DNA of 64,000 nucleotides from an uncultured Winogradskyella sp. (GTDB lineage Bacteria; Bacteroidota; Bacteroidia; Flavobacteriales; Flavobacteriaceae): contig CAJXLB010000001.1 in assembly GCA_913055905.1 (NCBI GenBank), forward strand, positions 62,001-126,000, in the 5' to 3' direction. Each line of letters begins with the position of its first letter. Position 1 is the stretch's first letter. Shown here piece after piece: positions 51,945 to 61,639 of this stretch. The position numbers and the translations under genes were made by a program. A model generated the notes under the pieces. That model worked only from the letters and a program-made list of their open reading frames with translations, searched no databases and had not been told where the DNA came from.

Positions 51945-52918
51945 TAGACATTTCTCGTCATTAGCATAGTACCAAACTGTTTTAAAATGGCTTTTTTATC
52001 GTCGGAAAACGAGAGCTCATTAAGTACGGCAAAAGCTTTATCAGTATAGTGCTTAACTGCATCTAGTGTAGCCTGCTTTGCTCCAGATGCTGCAAATAGT
52101 GCTTTAACGGCTTGCACCTTTTCCTCTGGGTCCTTTGGTTGGCTACTATACCATTGTAACAGATTATTTTTATCGTTGGTTTCCAAAAATTCCAAAGCCT
52201 TGAGATAGAGATAGGTTTTTTTGTTTTCCATGATATCGCCACCAACCTGTTTTCCAAAAGTCTCAGGATTACCGAAAGCATCGAGATAATCATCCTGAAG
52301 CTGAAATGCTATGCCTAAATTTCTACCAAAATCATAAAGTGCTTTTTGGTTCTTCTCTGAAGCACCTGCAACGATTGCTCCCATTTGCATGGCCGCCCCA
52401 ACCAAAACAGCTGTTTTGTACTCTATCATCTTCAAATAGTTGGGTATGGTAACATCATTGCGCGTCTCAAAGTCGATATCGTATTGCTGCCCCTCACAGA
52501 CCTCAATGGCTGTTTTACTGAAAAGACTTGTTAAGGATTTAAATTTTTCCGCAGGATAATTCTCCAATAATTGGTATGCCTTTATCAACATGGCATCTCC
52601 AGATAAAATACCTGTGTTGACATCCCATTTCTCATGGACTGTTTTTTTGCCGCGTCGCAGAGGTGCATCGTCCATGATATCGTCATGAATCAATGTAAAA
52701 TTATGAAAAACCTCAACGCACAAAGCGGCAGGCAAAGCAGCCTCTATGTCTCCACCACATAAATCACACGACATGAGTGTTAGAGTGGGCCGTAAGCGTT
52801 TTCCCCCTAATTGTAAAATATAATTAATGGGATTATAAAGGTTCTCAGGTTCCCGTGACCGAGCATAAGCATCTAGGAACTTTATAAGGCTTTTTTGGTA
52901 TTTATCTATGTTTTGCAT
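51944..52918 (-). CDS. Polyprenyl synthetase
   Basis: A 324-residue trans-isoprenyl diphosphate synthase that elongates allylic diphosphates with isopentenyl diphosphate. Both aspartate-rich motifs are present: LIHDDIMDDAPLRRGKKTVH (first, about 77-96) and FQLQDDYLDAFGNPE (second, about 211-225), with GGKRLRP near 33-39. The chain length of the product (farnesyl, geranylgeranyl or octaprenyl) cannot be assigned with confidence. A TATTTTTG element lies 4 bp before the start codon, so the message may have almost no leader. Confidence 0.93.
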   Translation of the reverse strand: MQNIDKYQKSLIKFLDAYARSREPENLYNPINYILQLGGKRLRPTLTLMSCDLCGGDIEAALPAALCVEVFHNFTLIHDDIMDDAPLRRGKKTVHEKWDVNTGILSGDAMLIKAYQLLENYPAEKFKSLTSLFSKTAIEVCEGQQYDIDFETRNDVTIPNYLKMIEYKTAVLVGAAMQMGAIVAGASEKNQKALYDFGRNLGIAFQLQDDYLDAFGNPETFGKQVGGDIMENKKTYLYLKALEFLETNDKNNLLQWYSSQPKDPEEKVQAVKALFAASGAKQATLDAVKHYTDKAFAVLNELSFSDDKKAILKQFGTMLMTRNV

Positions 52919-52922
52919 AAGA

Positions 52923-52930
52923 CAAAAATA
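52923..52930 (-). promoter_or_regulatory. -7 element of polyprenyl synthetase promoter
   Basis: TATTTTTG on the minus strand fits TAnnTTTG. It ends 4 bp before the ATG at 52918, so transcription would begin at or within a few bases of the start codon (leaderless or nearly so). Confidence 0.35.
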
Positions 52931-52958
52931 GGGTATCTCCCATATTTAAAGGCAATGT

Positions 52959-52977
52959 TAGTAATGTTAAATTACTA
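52959..52977. promoter_or_regulatory. Inverted repeat TAGTAAT-N5-ATTACTA
   Basis: A perfect 7-bp inverted repeat in the divergent gap between the polyprenyl synthetase and TetR genes, next to the larger operator candidate. Confidence 0.4.
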
Positions 52978-52987
52978 TTAAAACTAC

Positions 52988-53028
52988 GGAAACTTTTTTT
53001 GTTTTTAAAGTTTCCATATGTAGTTTTG
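52988..53028 (+). promoter_or_regulatory. TetR-gene promoter with overlapping inverted repeat
   Basis: TTTG (52998-53001), a 19-bp spacer and TAGTTTTG (53021-53028) make a full consensus promoter. A perfect 9-bp inverted repeat GGAAACTTT (52988-52996) and AAAGTTTCC (53007-53015) covers its -33 region and spacer; an outer AAACTAC (52981-52987) / GTAGTTT (53020-53026) pair reaches the -7 element. This is a strong candidate operator for autoregulation by the TetR protein. Confidence 0.7.
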
Positions 53029-53037
53029 CGAGCTCAA

Positions 53038-53640
53038 ATGAAGGAAAAAATTATACATACATCGTCGGAGTTATTCCTAAATCTAGGTTTCAAAAGTGTT
53101 ACCATGGATGATATTGCCAATGCCTTGGGAATTTCCAAAAAGACCATTTATGTTCATTTCCCTAACAAAACCAAGCTGGTAGAAGCCGTAACGTTTCATT
53201 TGTTTGATACGATATGTACAGGAATAGATGAAATAAGTGATAAGGCTCCAAATCCCATTGAGGAATTGTACGCCATCAAATTATTTGTGATGCATCATTT
53301 AAAAAATGAAAAAGCATCACCACAGTATCAGCTTAAAAAATATTATCCACAGATTCATAAACAACTGAACCTTAAACAGTTTGAAAAAATGCATTCTTCT
53401 GTTGAAGACAGTTTAAGACATGGTGTTGAAACTGGCTTATTTCGAGATAGCATAGACATTGATTTTATTTCGCGCATGTATTTTATGGGAATGACAGGTA
53501 TTAAAGATAGTGTATTCTTTCCGCCTGAATTGTTTCAAATGGAATACCTAACCGAAAGCTATCTCGAATATCATTTAAGGGCTATTGTAACAGATAAGGG
53601 CATGGCCATACTTAATAATTTCATCAACAAATCAAACTAA
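53038..53640 (+). CDS. TetR/AcrR family regulator of the efflux operon
   Basis: A 200-residue TetR-type repressor. The N-terminal helix-turn-helix is FKSVTMDDIANALGISKKTIYVHFPNKTKLVEAV (split over about 20-52). The C-terminal ligand-binding domain (about 60-200) is helical and unassigned. The ATG at 53038 is chosen because the in-frame ATG at 52999 falls inside the promoter's spacer. It heads an operon with TolC, adaptor and RND genes (3-bp gap to TolC), the usual layout for a self-controlled pump. Confidence 0.93.
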   Translation: MKEKIIHTSSELFLNLGFKSVTMDDIANALGISKKTIYVHFPNKTKLVEAVTFHLFDTICTGIDEISDKAPNPIEELYAIKLFVMHHLKNEKASPQYQLKKYYPQIHKQLNLKQFEKMHSSVEDSLRHGVETGLFRDSIDIDFISRMYFMGMTGIKDSVFFPPELFQMEYLTESYLEYHLRAIVTDKGMAILNNFINKSN

Positions 53641-53643
53641 TCA

Positions 53644-54987
53644 ATGAAACAATTAATCTTATTTCTTCTAAGCGTTTTTGGTTTTGGCCTAGGTCTTGCC
53701 CAAGAGGTTGAGCAAAGCTTTAGTCTCGAAGAGGCTATTGCCTTTGCGCTGGAGAACAATAGAAACATAAAAAACGCTGCAAGGGATGTTGAAGCTGCAG
53801 AAGAACAAAAGTGGGAAACCATAGCTACTGGACTGCCACAAATTGATGGGAATATCAATTATCAAAACTTCCTAAAGCAGCAAGTATCTGTCGTCCCTGC
53901 AGAGTTTTTTGGCGGTGAGCCCGGAGAATTTCAAGAAGTCATTTTTGGGACGGAGCAAAATGTGAATGCCACAGCTACCCTCAATCAACTCATTTTCGAT
54001 GGCTCCTACATTGTGGGCCTACAATCGGTAAAGGTGTTTTTGGAAATCTCTAAAAATGCAAAAGAGAAAACAGAACTTGAGGTGAGACAAAACGTTATAA
54101 ATGCTTACGGCAATGTTCTATTGGCCGTGGAGAGCGAGTCCATTTTAAGAAAAAACAGGGATGTTCTGAAAAAAAACCTTTATGAGACGCAAAAAATTTA
54201 CGAAAACGGTCTTGAAGAAGAAGAAAGCGTCGAACAATTGCAAATAACGCTTTCGGGCATAGAAAGCCAATTAAAAAATGCGACGCGGTTAAAGACCATC
54301 GCCTATCAAATGTTCAATATCACCTTAGGTATAGATGTTAACGCCAACACCGTATTAACAGACAATTTGGAAAATCTTGCTGAGGCTAACATTGTCTTGG
54401 ACCTTCTTAATGTCGAAGAAGATATAGACAATAATATAGATTACATCATCGCAGAAAACGATAGAACCTCAAAGGAATTAATGGTAAAATTGGAAAAGAG
54501 TAAAGCCCTTCCTCAACTCACAGGTTTTATTAATGGTGGATACCTAGGATTTAGTAACGATTTTACGTTTTTAGATGCCGACCAAAACTGGGCAGGTTTT
54601 TCTTCATTTGGCTTTAACCTCAATATTCCAATTTTCACTTCCCTAGGTCGTTCTGCTAAAACACAGAGAGCTAAAATTCAACTGGAAATCGCAGAAGAAA
54701 ACCTCACCGAACTCGAACAACAGATTCGATTGAAGATCGCTAGAGCCAAAAGTGATTACCAATTTTCCATTGAAGACTATGAGGTTAAAAAACAAAACCT
54801 AAAGCTCGCTGAGCGTATTGAAAAGAAAAACGAAACCAAATTTTTTGAAGGTATCGGGTCTAGTTTCGAATTACGACAAGCGCAAACCCAACTGTACAAC
54901 GCACAGTCAGAGTATTTACAATCAATGCTCAACGTTATCACTAACAAAACAGAACTTGAAACAGTTTTAAACCAACCCAATAATTAA
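53644..54987 (+). CDS. TolC-family outer-membrane efflux protein
   Basis: A 447-residue outer-membrane channel protein with signal peptide (MKQLILFLLSVFGFGLGLAQ). Two OEP repeats of long helices are visible (about 25-215 and 250-440), including SLEEAIAFALENNRNIKNA and the second-half ELRQAQTQLYNAQSEYLQ. It forms the exit duct for the adaptor and RND pump encoded next (26-bp gap). Confidence 0.93.
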   Translation: MKQLILFLLSVFGFGLGLAQEVEQSFSLEEAIAFALENNRNIKNAARDVEAAEEQKWETIATGLPQIDGNINYQNFLKQQVSVVPAEFFGGEPGEFQEVIFGTEQNVNATATLNQLIFDGSYIVGLQSVKVFLEISKNAKEKTELEVRQNVINAYGNVLLAVESESILRKNRDVLKKNLYETQKIYENGLEEEESVEQLQITLSGIESQLKNATRLKTIAYQMFNITLGIDVNANTVLTDNLENLAEANIVLDLLNVEEDIDNNIDYIIAENDRTSKELMVKLEKSKALPQLTGFINGGYLGFSNDFTFLDADQNWAGFSSFGFNLNIPIFTSLGRSAKTQRAKIQLEIAEENLTELEQQIRLKIARAKSDYQFSIEDYEVKKQNLKLAERIEKKNETKFFEGIGSSFELRQAQTQLYNAQSEYLQSMLNVITNKTELETVLNQPNN

Positions 54988-55012
54988 CATATCATCCCGA
55001 AAAACGAAAGTC

Positions 55013-56197
55013 ATGAAATTTCAATATATACTTTTAGCAACAACTCTTATGGTTCTTGTATCATGTGGCGAGGAAAAAACCATTGATGCGTCACAGATAA
55101 GTTTAGAACAGGTCTTAAATTCAAAAAACCTAGACTCCTTAAAAGCCAAAAAGGACGAACTCTATACCAATCAGCAAGAAATTTCCAAACAATTAAAGCT
55201 TCTTAACGATCGTATAGCCATTTTGGATGAAAACAGTAAACTCCCTCTGGTTACCACTATTCAATCACAAGCTGAAGTTTTCAATCATTATATAGAACTT
55301 CAAGGAAATGTTACAACAAAAAGTGTTGTTACCATCAGTTCTGAATTTAACGGACTTCTTACCAATGTTTTTGTTAAGGAAGGTGAAAAGGTAGCCAAAG
55401 GACAAGTCCTAGCAAAAATTGACGATGGCGGTCTATCGCAACAAATTGCACAGATGGAAATTCAAAAAGACCTTGCCAAGACTACCTTTGAGCGCCAAAA
55501 ACGCTTATGGGAACAAAATATAGGGAGCGAAATTCAATACCTGCAGGCAAAGTCCAACTATGAGGCACAAACTGAAGCTATAAATCAAATGAAACAACAG
55601 CTTGGCAAAACCCGAGTAACAGCTCCTTTTTCCGGTACAATCGATGAGATTTTCATTGAGCAAGGGAATTTGGTTACAGCAGGACTGTCGCTTATGCGCT
55701 TGGTTAATTTAAGCAACATGTATATTGAAACTGATGTACCTGAGCGCTATATTGCCGATGTTACCCAAGGCAAAAGTGTAGATATAGAATTTCCCGTTTT
55801 AGGAAAGCGTATGTCATCTACAGTAAGGCAAGCCAGTGATTATATCAATCCGGCAAACAGAACCTATGTCATAGAAATCCCTGTAACAGAGCCAGACCCA
55901 AACATAAAACCTAACCTAACGGCAAGATTGAAAATAAACGACTATTCCAACGATGAAGCCATTTTGATACCTCAGAGTATAATTTCTGAAGATGCCGAAG
56001 GCGCTCAGTATGTCTATATACTTAAAGATGTTAAAAACAATATCGGTACTGTACAACGTGTAGATATTACCACAGGGAAAACACAAGATGATGTTATTGA
56101 AGTCTTATCGGGCATAACCACGGACATGCAGCTGATTAAAGAAGGTGCGCGCAGCGTTAAAAACGGGCAACGTGTAAAAATTGAGACTAAGGCTTAA
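55013..56197 (+). CDS. Efflux RND periplasmic adaptor (membrane-fusion) lipoprotein
   Basis: A 394-residue adaptor. The lipobox MVLVSC18 gives a lipoprotein. A coiled-coil (about 30-75) precedes the lipoyl/barrel-sandwich (GLLTNVFVKEGEKVAKGQVLAKI and TRVTAPFSGTIDEIFIEQGNLV), then the beta-barrel and membrane-proximal domains. An extra heptad-like region before the first lipoyl half (SLKAKKDELYTNQQEISKQLKLLNDRI, about 45-72) is longer than in AcrA. It joins TolC with the inner-membrane RND pump. Confidence 0.93.
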   Translation: MKFQYILLATTLMVLVSCGEEKTIDASQISLEQVLNSKNLDSLKAKKDELYTNQQEISKQLKLLNDRIAILDENSKLPLVTTIQSQAEVFNHYIELQGNVTTKSVVTISSEFNGLLTNVFVKEGEKVAKGQVLAKIDDGGLSQQIAQMEIQKDLAKTTFERQKRLWEQNIGSEIQYLQAKSNYEAQTEAINQMKQQLGKTRVTAPFSGTIDEIFIEQGNLVTAGLSLMRLVNLSNMYIETDVPERYIADVTQGKSVDIEFPVLGKRMSSTVRQASDYINPANRTYVIEIPVTEPDPNIKPNLTARLKINDYSNDEAILIPQSIISEDAEGAQYVYILKDVKNNIGTVQRVDITTGKTQDDVIEVLSGITTDMQLIKEGARSVKNGQRVKIETKA

Positions 56198-56214
56198 GCA
56201 AAAGAATTATCCAC

Positions 56215-59200
56215 ATGGCTAAAAAGAAAAAAAATATAGATAAGGAATTTAAGTTATCCTCTTGGGCTATAAGCAATAAAACCACTATGTATGTGCTAAT
56301 GGCTTTTATACTGATTTTAGGCATAACAGCCTATTTTAGTATGCCTAGAGAGGATTTTCCTGAAATAAAGGAAACAAAAATTTATATCAGTTCCATTTAT
56401 CCAGGTAACACGGCAGAAGATATAGAAAAACTCATAACGGACCCTTTAGAGGATAAGCTTAAGACCATTAGCAATGTTGTAGAGATTATCTCAACATCCC
56501 AAGAAGATTATTCTCTTATTGTTGTCGAGTTTGATGATGATATGGATGTCGAAGTGGCTAAGCAACTGGTAAAAGATGAAATTGATACCGAAACAGCTGG
56601 CGAAGATTGGCCCACCTTTAACGGTGCCAAGGTAGATCCTAATGTTTTTGACCTTAGTCTATCAGAAGAGTTGCCCATTTTAAACATTAATCTTACAGGA
56701 GACTACCCTGTTCAAAAATTAAAGGACTTTGCTGAATACCTTCAAGATGACATAGAGGATTTATTGGAAATTAAGCAAGCCGATATCAGAGGGGCTCAAG
56801 AAAAGGAAGTAGAGGTTGCGGTAGATGTTTATAAAATGACTGCAATGCAGGTGAGCTTTGATGATATTATCAACGCCATTAATCGTGGCAATGTTACAAC
56901 CTCTGCAGGAAACCTCATTGCCAGTGGCCAACGTCGAACAATAAGAATTCTTGGTGAGATTGATGAGCCTGTAAACCTTTACAATTTTGTGGTCAAATCT
57001 GAAAATGACCAGCCTATATACCTTAGAGATTTAGCTACGGTAACCTTCAAAGAAAAGGACAAAACCACTTATGCCAGAAAAGATGGCAAAAAGGTGGTAA
57101 TGTTAGATGTTAAAAAACGTTCTGGTAAAAACATGGTTGCGGCAGCAGAAAAAATCAAAACCATTGTTAAAGCTGCCCAAGAAAATTACTTTCCTAAAAA
57201 TTTGGAAGTCACGATAACCAACGACCTATCAGATAAAACCATTAGCCAAGTTGATGACCTCGTCAATAACATCATTTTTGGTATTATCCTAGTGGTTACT
57301 GTCCTCATGTTCTTTTTAGGCTTTAAAAATGCATTATTTGTTGGTTTCGCCATCCCTATGTCTATGTTCATGTCCCTCATGATACTAAATGCCTTGGGGT
57401 ATACCTTGAACACCATGATTCTTTTTGGTCTTATTATGGGACTTGGAATGCTGGTAGATAACGGTATCGTTGTGGTAGAAAACGTCTACCGCCTTATGGA
57501 TGAAGAAGGTCTCTCTCGTGTAGAGGCTGCTAAAAAAGGTATCGGTGAGATAGCATTTCCTATAATTATATCTACAGTCACAACGGTCGCGGCCTTTGTA
57601 CCGCTTGGTTTATGGCCAGGTTTGTTCGGGCAATTTATGATTTATTTCCCTGTAACACTTTCAGTGGTTTTAGGATCATCCTTATTTGTAGCTATTTTTT
57701 TCAATTCTGTTCTGGTCTCTCAATTTATGACTACAGAAGACAAGGAAATGCCTCTAAAACGCATCATTACCATATCTTCGATTGTTGGAGGCATAGGGTT
57801 GATTATTCTTCTTATCGGTGGCCCTTATCGCGGTCTTGGAGGAGTGATGCTCTTTACAGCTATCATGCTTTGGGTTTATCGTTTGATGTTAAGAAAAGCG
57901 GCCAACTATTTTCAAAGACGCACTTTAACATGGCTAGAAAGTGCCTATGAAACCACCTTAAGAACCGCTCTGAGCGGATGGAGACCAGTTGGTATTGCTG
58001 TTGGTACCGTCATTTTACTATTCATAGCATTTGGAGGGTTTGGGGCTTCCATAGCTTCGCAGCGCACACAAGTGGAGTTCTTTCCAGACAATAAGCCCAA
58101 CCAGATTATAGTATACATTGAGTACCCTGAAGGCACTGACATAAAAAAAACCAATGCTATCACCAAGGAAATAGAGCAGCGCGTTTATGACATCTTAAAT
58201 GCCGATGAATACATGGACGACGGTTACAACTTTATGGTCGAAGCTGTTGTATCTCAGGTCGGTGAGGGCGCTGGAAATCCACAAACCGATGGTGGCTCGC
58301 AAGCCGAAATGCCTCACCGTGGGAAGATTACCGCCACTATGCGTCAGTATAAATATAGACGTGGTAAGGATAGTGAACTGTTACGCCAAAAAGTTCAGGA
58401 GGCTTTAACAGGAGTTTATCCAGGTGTCTTGATTTCTGTAGAAAAAGATGCCGCTGGGCCGCCTGCAGGAGCACCCATAAATATTGAATTGGAAGGTGAC
58501 AATTATGACGAATTAATTGCAACGGCAGAACAGATGCGTCGTTTTATCAATTCGAGAAATGTTCCTGGGGTTGATGAATTAAAGATTGACGTTAATAAGG
58601 ACAAGCCATCCATGAAGGTTGAGGTTGATCGGGAAAAAGCTGGTGAACTTGGTGTGAGTGTAGGGCAAGTTGGTATGCAATTACGAAATGCGCTATTTGG
58701 GTCCAAAGCAGGTATCTATAAAGAAGATGGCGACGATTACGATATTTATGTCCGCTTTAACGAAGACATTCGCTATAACAAGAGTGCTCTATTCAATCAG
58801 AACATTACCTTTAGGGACATGGCGTCAGGCCAAATTAAAGCCATTCCGGTTTCTGCCTTAGCGCGTCAAAGCAATACTTCTGGTTTTAGTGCCATTAAAC
58901 ACCGCGACACCAAGCGGGTGGTTACGGTATATTCTGCCTTAGCGCCAGGTTTCGTCGATGCAGCTGCTGTGGTAGACCAAATAAAAACGGAAATGAAAGG
59001 GTTTACAGATTTACCTCGCGGCATAAAAATTGACTATACAGGTCAAATTGAAGAACAAAACAAACAACAAGCCTTTTTAATGGGTGCTTTTTTTAAAGGC
59101 CTTGGATTAATTTTCTTTATTCTCATTTTTCAATTTAATTCGGTCTCTAAACCAGCCATTATAATGATGGCTATTTTCCTGAGTTTAATTGGTGTTTTTG

Positions 59201-59739
59201 GTGGTATTGTAATTACAGGCGCGTCGTTTGTTATTATGATGACCATGATGGGAATTATTTCCTTAGCAGGTATTGTTGTAAATAACGGTGTGGTTCTCCT
59301 GGATTATGCCCAACTTCTGGTGGACCGTAGGAAAGCTGCCCTTGATATTGACGATTCTGATTACCTTCCGGTTAAGGACCTATTTGAATGTGTGGTAAAG
59401 GCAGGAAAAGCACGTCTCAGACCCGTATTGTTAACCGCAATAACCACCATCTTAGGATTAATTCCTCTAGCCATAGGGTTGAATATAAATTTCTTTACCC
59501 TCTTTAGTGATTTTGACCCTAAAATATATATTGGTGGTGATAATGTGATTTTCTGGGGACCTTTGGCCTGGACCGTAATTTATGGTCTTTTGGTGGCAAC
59601 TTTTTTAACCCTTGTAGTGGTTCCTATTTTATTCTTTTTATCTACTAAATTCAAAATGTGGTTAAAGCGTAAATTCTCAAGCATCACGGAAGAAAACACG
59701 TCAGAAGAAGACCCATCTCCTGAAACGTCTCTAATTTAA
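56215..59739 (+). CDS. RND efflux permease (AcrB/HAE-like)
   Basis: A 1174-residue inner-membrane proton-driven pump with 12 membrane segments and two large periplasmic loops. The N-terminal segment TMYVLMAFILILGITAYFSMPREDFPEI is typical. TM4 carries GLGMLVDNGIVVVENVYRLMDEEG, where the second aspartate of the AcrB-type D-D pair is asparagine. An additional hydrophobic insertion (about 510-555) and a long C-terminal region make it larger than the about 1040 residues of AcrB. It is the last gene of the TetR-TolC-adaptor-RND operon, followed by a terminator. Substrates cannot be predicted. Confidence 0.94.
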   Translation: MAKKKKNIDKEFKLSSWAISNKTTMYVLMAFILILGITAYFSMPREDFPEIKETKIYISSIYPGNTAEDIEKLITDPLEDKLKTISNVVEIISTSQEDYSLIVVEFDDDMDVEVAKQLVKDEIDTETAGEDWPTFNGAKVDPNVFDLSLSEELPILNINLTGDYPVQKLKDFAEYLQDDIEDLLEIKQADIRGAQEKEVEVAVDVYKMTAMQVSFDDIINAINRGNVTTSAGNLIASGQRRTIRILGEIDEPVNLYNFVVKSENDQPIYLRDLATVTFKEKDKTTYARKDGKKVVMLDVKKRSGKNMVAAAEKIKTIVKAAQENYFPKNLEVTITNDLSDKTISQVDDLVNNIIFGIILVVTVLMFFLGFKNALFVGFAIPMSMFMSLMILNALGYTLNTMILFGLIMGLGMLVDNGIVVVENVYRLMDEEGLSRVEAAKKGIGEIAFPIIISTVTTVAAFVPLGLWPGLFGQFMIYFPVTLSVVLGSSLFVAIFFNSVLVSQFMTTEDKEMPLKRIITISSIVGGIGLIILLIGGPYRGLGGVMLFTAIMLWVYRLMLRKAANYFQRRTLTWLESAYETTLRTALSGWRPVGIAVGTVILLFIAFGGFGASIASQRTQVEFFPDNKPNQIIVYIEYPEGTDIKKTNAITKEIEQRVYDILNADEYMDDGYNFMVEAVVSQVGEGAGNPQTDGGSQAEMPHRGKITATMRQYKYRRGKDSELLRQKVQEALTGVYPGVLISVEKDAAGPPAGAPINIELEGDNYDELIATAEQMRRFINSRNVPGVDELKIDVNKDKPSMKVEVDREKAGELGVSVGQVGMQLRNALFGSKAGIYKEDGDDYDIYVRFNEDIRYNKSALFNQNITFRDMASGQIKAIPVSALARQSNTSGFSAIKHRDTKRVVTVYSALAPGFVDAAAVVDQIKTEMKGFTDLPRGIKIDYTGQIEEQNKQQAFLMGAFFKGLGLIFFILIFQFNSVSKPAIIMMAIFLSLIGVFGGIVITGASFVIMMTMMGIISLAGIVVNNGVVLLDYAQLLVDRRKAALDIDDSDYLPVKDLFECVVKAGKARLRPVLLTAITTILGLIPLAIGLNINFFTLFSDFDPKIYIGGDNVIFWGPLAWTVIYGLLVATFLTLVVVPILFFLSTKFKMWLKRKFSSITEENTSEEDPSPETSLI

Positions 59740-59757
59740 TTCTCATTTTTGGAACAA

Positions 59758-59790
59758 ACAAAAGCCTTGACAAATGTCAGGGCTTTTTTT
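59758..59790 (+). terminator. Intrinsic terminator of the efflux operon
   Basis: AAAGCCTTGACA and TGTCAGGGCTTT pair (one T-G) around AA, followed by T residues. Confidence 0.85.
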
Positions 59791-59812
59791 AGTGTTAATA
59801 GCCTAAGTTGCT

Positions 59813-59820
59813 TAAATTTG
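59813..59820 (+). promoter_or_regulatory. -7 element of aspS promoter
   Basis: TAAATTTG matches TAnnTTTG, 18 bp before the aspS start; no exact TTTG at -33. It lies directly after the efflux operon terminator. Confidence 0.5.
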
Positions 59821-59838
59821 CAGCCTTAATAATTAGTC

Positions 59839-61593
59839 ATGTACAGAAGTCATACTTGTGGCGAACTTAGGGCCACACATATCAATACAGAGGTTACACT
59901 TTCAGGCTGGGTGCAAGGTGTAAGAGACAAGGGTTTTATGGTTTATGTTGACCTTAGAGACCGTTATGGTATTACCCAATTGTACTTTGATGAGGAACGC
60001 TCATCGGAGGCTTTAATGGCGAAGGCTCAAAAATTAGGCAGGGAGTTTGTTATTCAGGTAACTGGGACCGTTGTAGAGCGCGCTTCAAAAAACCCAAATA
60101 TTCCAACAGGTTCAATTGAAGTTCTTGTGTCCGAATTAACGATTTTAAATAAATCGCTATTACCTCCATTTACTATTGAAGACAATACCGATGGTGGAGA
60201 CGAATTACGAATGAAATATCGCTACCTTGACATTAGGCGCAACCTAGTTAAGGACAGCTTAATCTTTAGACATAAGGTAACGCAAGCCGTAAGAAATTAT
60301 CTTTCTGCGCAAGGCTTTATAGAAATAGAAACACCTTATTTAATAAAATCAACACCTGAAGGTGCAAGGGATTTTGTGGTGCCGTCACGTATGAACGAAG
60401 GTCAATTCTATGCCTTACCACAGTCGCCACAAACATTCAAGCAACTCCTTATGGTAGGCGGTATGGACAAATATTTCCAAATAGTGAAATGCTTTAGGGA
60501 CGAAGATCTTAGGGCCGATCGCCAACCAGAATTCACCCAAATCGACTGCGAAATGGCTTTTGTGGAACAGGAAGATATCCTGGACACTTTTGAAGGCCTT
60601 ACGAGGCATTTGATCAAAGAAACACATGGCATTGATGTTGCAAAATTTCCACGAATGACCTATGATGAAGCCATGCGGCTTTATGGCAATGACAAACCTG
60701 ACATCCGTTTTGGGATGCAATTTGGCGAACTTAATGCTGTAACGCAGCATAAAGACTTCAAGGTATTCAATTCCGCCGAACTAGTCGTAGGTATTGCGGT
60801 ACCAGGCGGTAATAGTTTTACACGCAAAGAGATTGATAAGCTTATCGATTGGGTAAAACGACCACAAATAGGTGCTTTGGGCATGGTTTACTGTCGCTAC
60901 AACGAGGACGGTAGCTTTAAGTCTTCCGTTGATAAATTTTATGACCAGGAAGATTTGGCCCAATGGGCAAAAATCACAGGCGCTAAGCCAGGAGATCTTA
61001 TATGTGTTTTATCTGGCGAGACACACAAAGTAAGGGCTCAATTGAGTGCCTTGCGTATGGAGCTCGCTGAGCGTTTAGGTCTAAGAAAGCCAAAAGAATT
61101 CGCACCACTTTGGGTTGTTGATTTCCCTTTATTGGAATGGGATGAAGACACTGAGCGCTACCATGCTATGCACCATCCATTCACATCACCAAAACCAGGG
61201 CAATTGGAATTGTTGGATACCAAACCAGGAGAGGTTAAGGCCAATGCCTATGACTTGGTATTAAATGGTAACGAAATTGGTGGTGGTTCTATTAGGATAC
61301 ATGACAAAGCTACCCAAGCCATTATGCTTAAACACCTTGGGTTCTCAGATGACGAAGCCAGAGAACAATTTGGGTTTTTAATGGATGCCTTTGAATATGG
61401 CGCACCACCACATGGTGGTATTGCCTTTGGTTTAGATCGGCTTGTAGCTATTTTAGGTGGCCAAGAGACTATTAGGGATTTTATCGCTTTTCCAAAAAAC
61501 AATTCTGGCCGCGATGTAATGATAGATGCACCAGCCCCTTTAGATACCAAACAGTTGCAGGAATTGCATTTGAAATTAGACATACAATCGTAA
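59839..61593 (+). CDS. aspS: Aspartate--tRNA ligase
   Basis: A 584-residue bacterial-type class IIb synthetase. The OB-fold anticodon domain is at about 1-105 ([27 protein letters not shown]), followed by motif 2 [24 protein letters not shown] (about 214-237), the bacterial insertion domain (about 285-415) and motif 3 [13 protein letters not shown]. The full length and insertion domain separate it from asnS. Single gene with promoter and terminator. Confidence 0.98.
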   Translation: MYRSHTCGELRATHINTEVTLSGWVQGVRDKGFMVYVDLRDRYGITQLYFDEERSSEALMAKAQKLGREFVIQVTGTVVERASKNPNIPTGSIEVLVSELTILNKSLLPPFTIEDNTDGGDELRMKYRYLDIRRNLVKDSLIFRHKVTQAVRNYLSAQGFIEIETPYLIKSTPEGARDFVVPSRMNEGQFYALPQSPQTFKQLLMVGGMDKYFQIVKCFRDEDLRADRQPEFTQIDCEMAFVEQEDILDTFEGLTRHLIKETHGIDVAKFPRMTYDEAMRLYGNDKPDIRFGMQFGELNAVTQHKDFKVFNSAELVVGIAVPGGNSFTRKEIDKLIDWVKRPQIGALGMVYCRYNEDGSFKSSVDKFYDQEDLAQWAKITGAKPGDLICVLSGETHKVRAQLSALRMELAERLGLRKPKEFAPLWVVDFPLLEWDEDTERYHAMHHPFTSPKPGQLELLDTKPGEVKANAYDLVLNGNEIGGGSIRIHDKATQAIMLKHLGFSDDEAREQFGFLMDAFEYGAPPHGGIAFGLDRLVAILGGQETIRDFIAFPKNNSGRDVMIDAPAPLDTKQLQELHLKLDIQS

Positions 61594-61599
61594 AACTTT

Positions 61600-61625
61600 A
61601 ATCCTGCCAAGTGGCAGGATTTTTT
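61600..61625 (+). terminator. Intrinsic terminator after aspS
   Basis: AATCCTGCC and GGCAGGATT pair perfectly around AAGT, followed by T residues. It ends 15 bp before the next start codon. Confidence 0.9.
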
Positions 61626-61639
61626 GTTAGTTTTATCCT

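Noticed and set aside
52999-53037. TetR start at 52999
   Set aside because: It falls inside the promoter spacer and inverted repeat; ATG 53038 begins the normal helix-turn-helix domain.
61248-61610. 120-codon minus-strand ORF opposite aspS
   Set aside because: It is a shadow of the conserved catalytic core of aspS and runs through its terminator.
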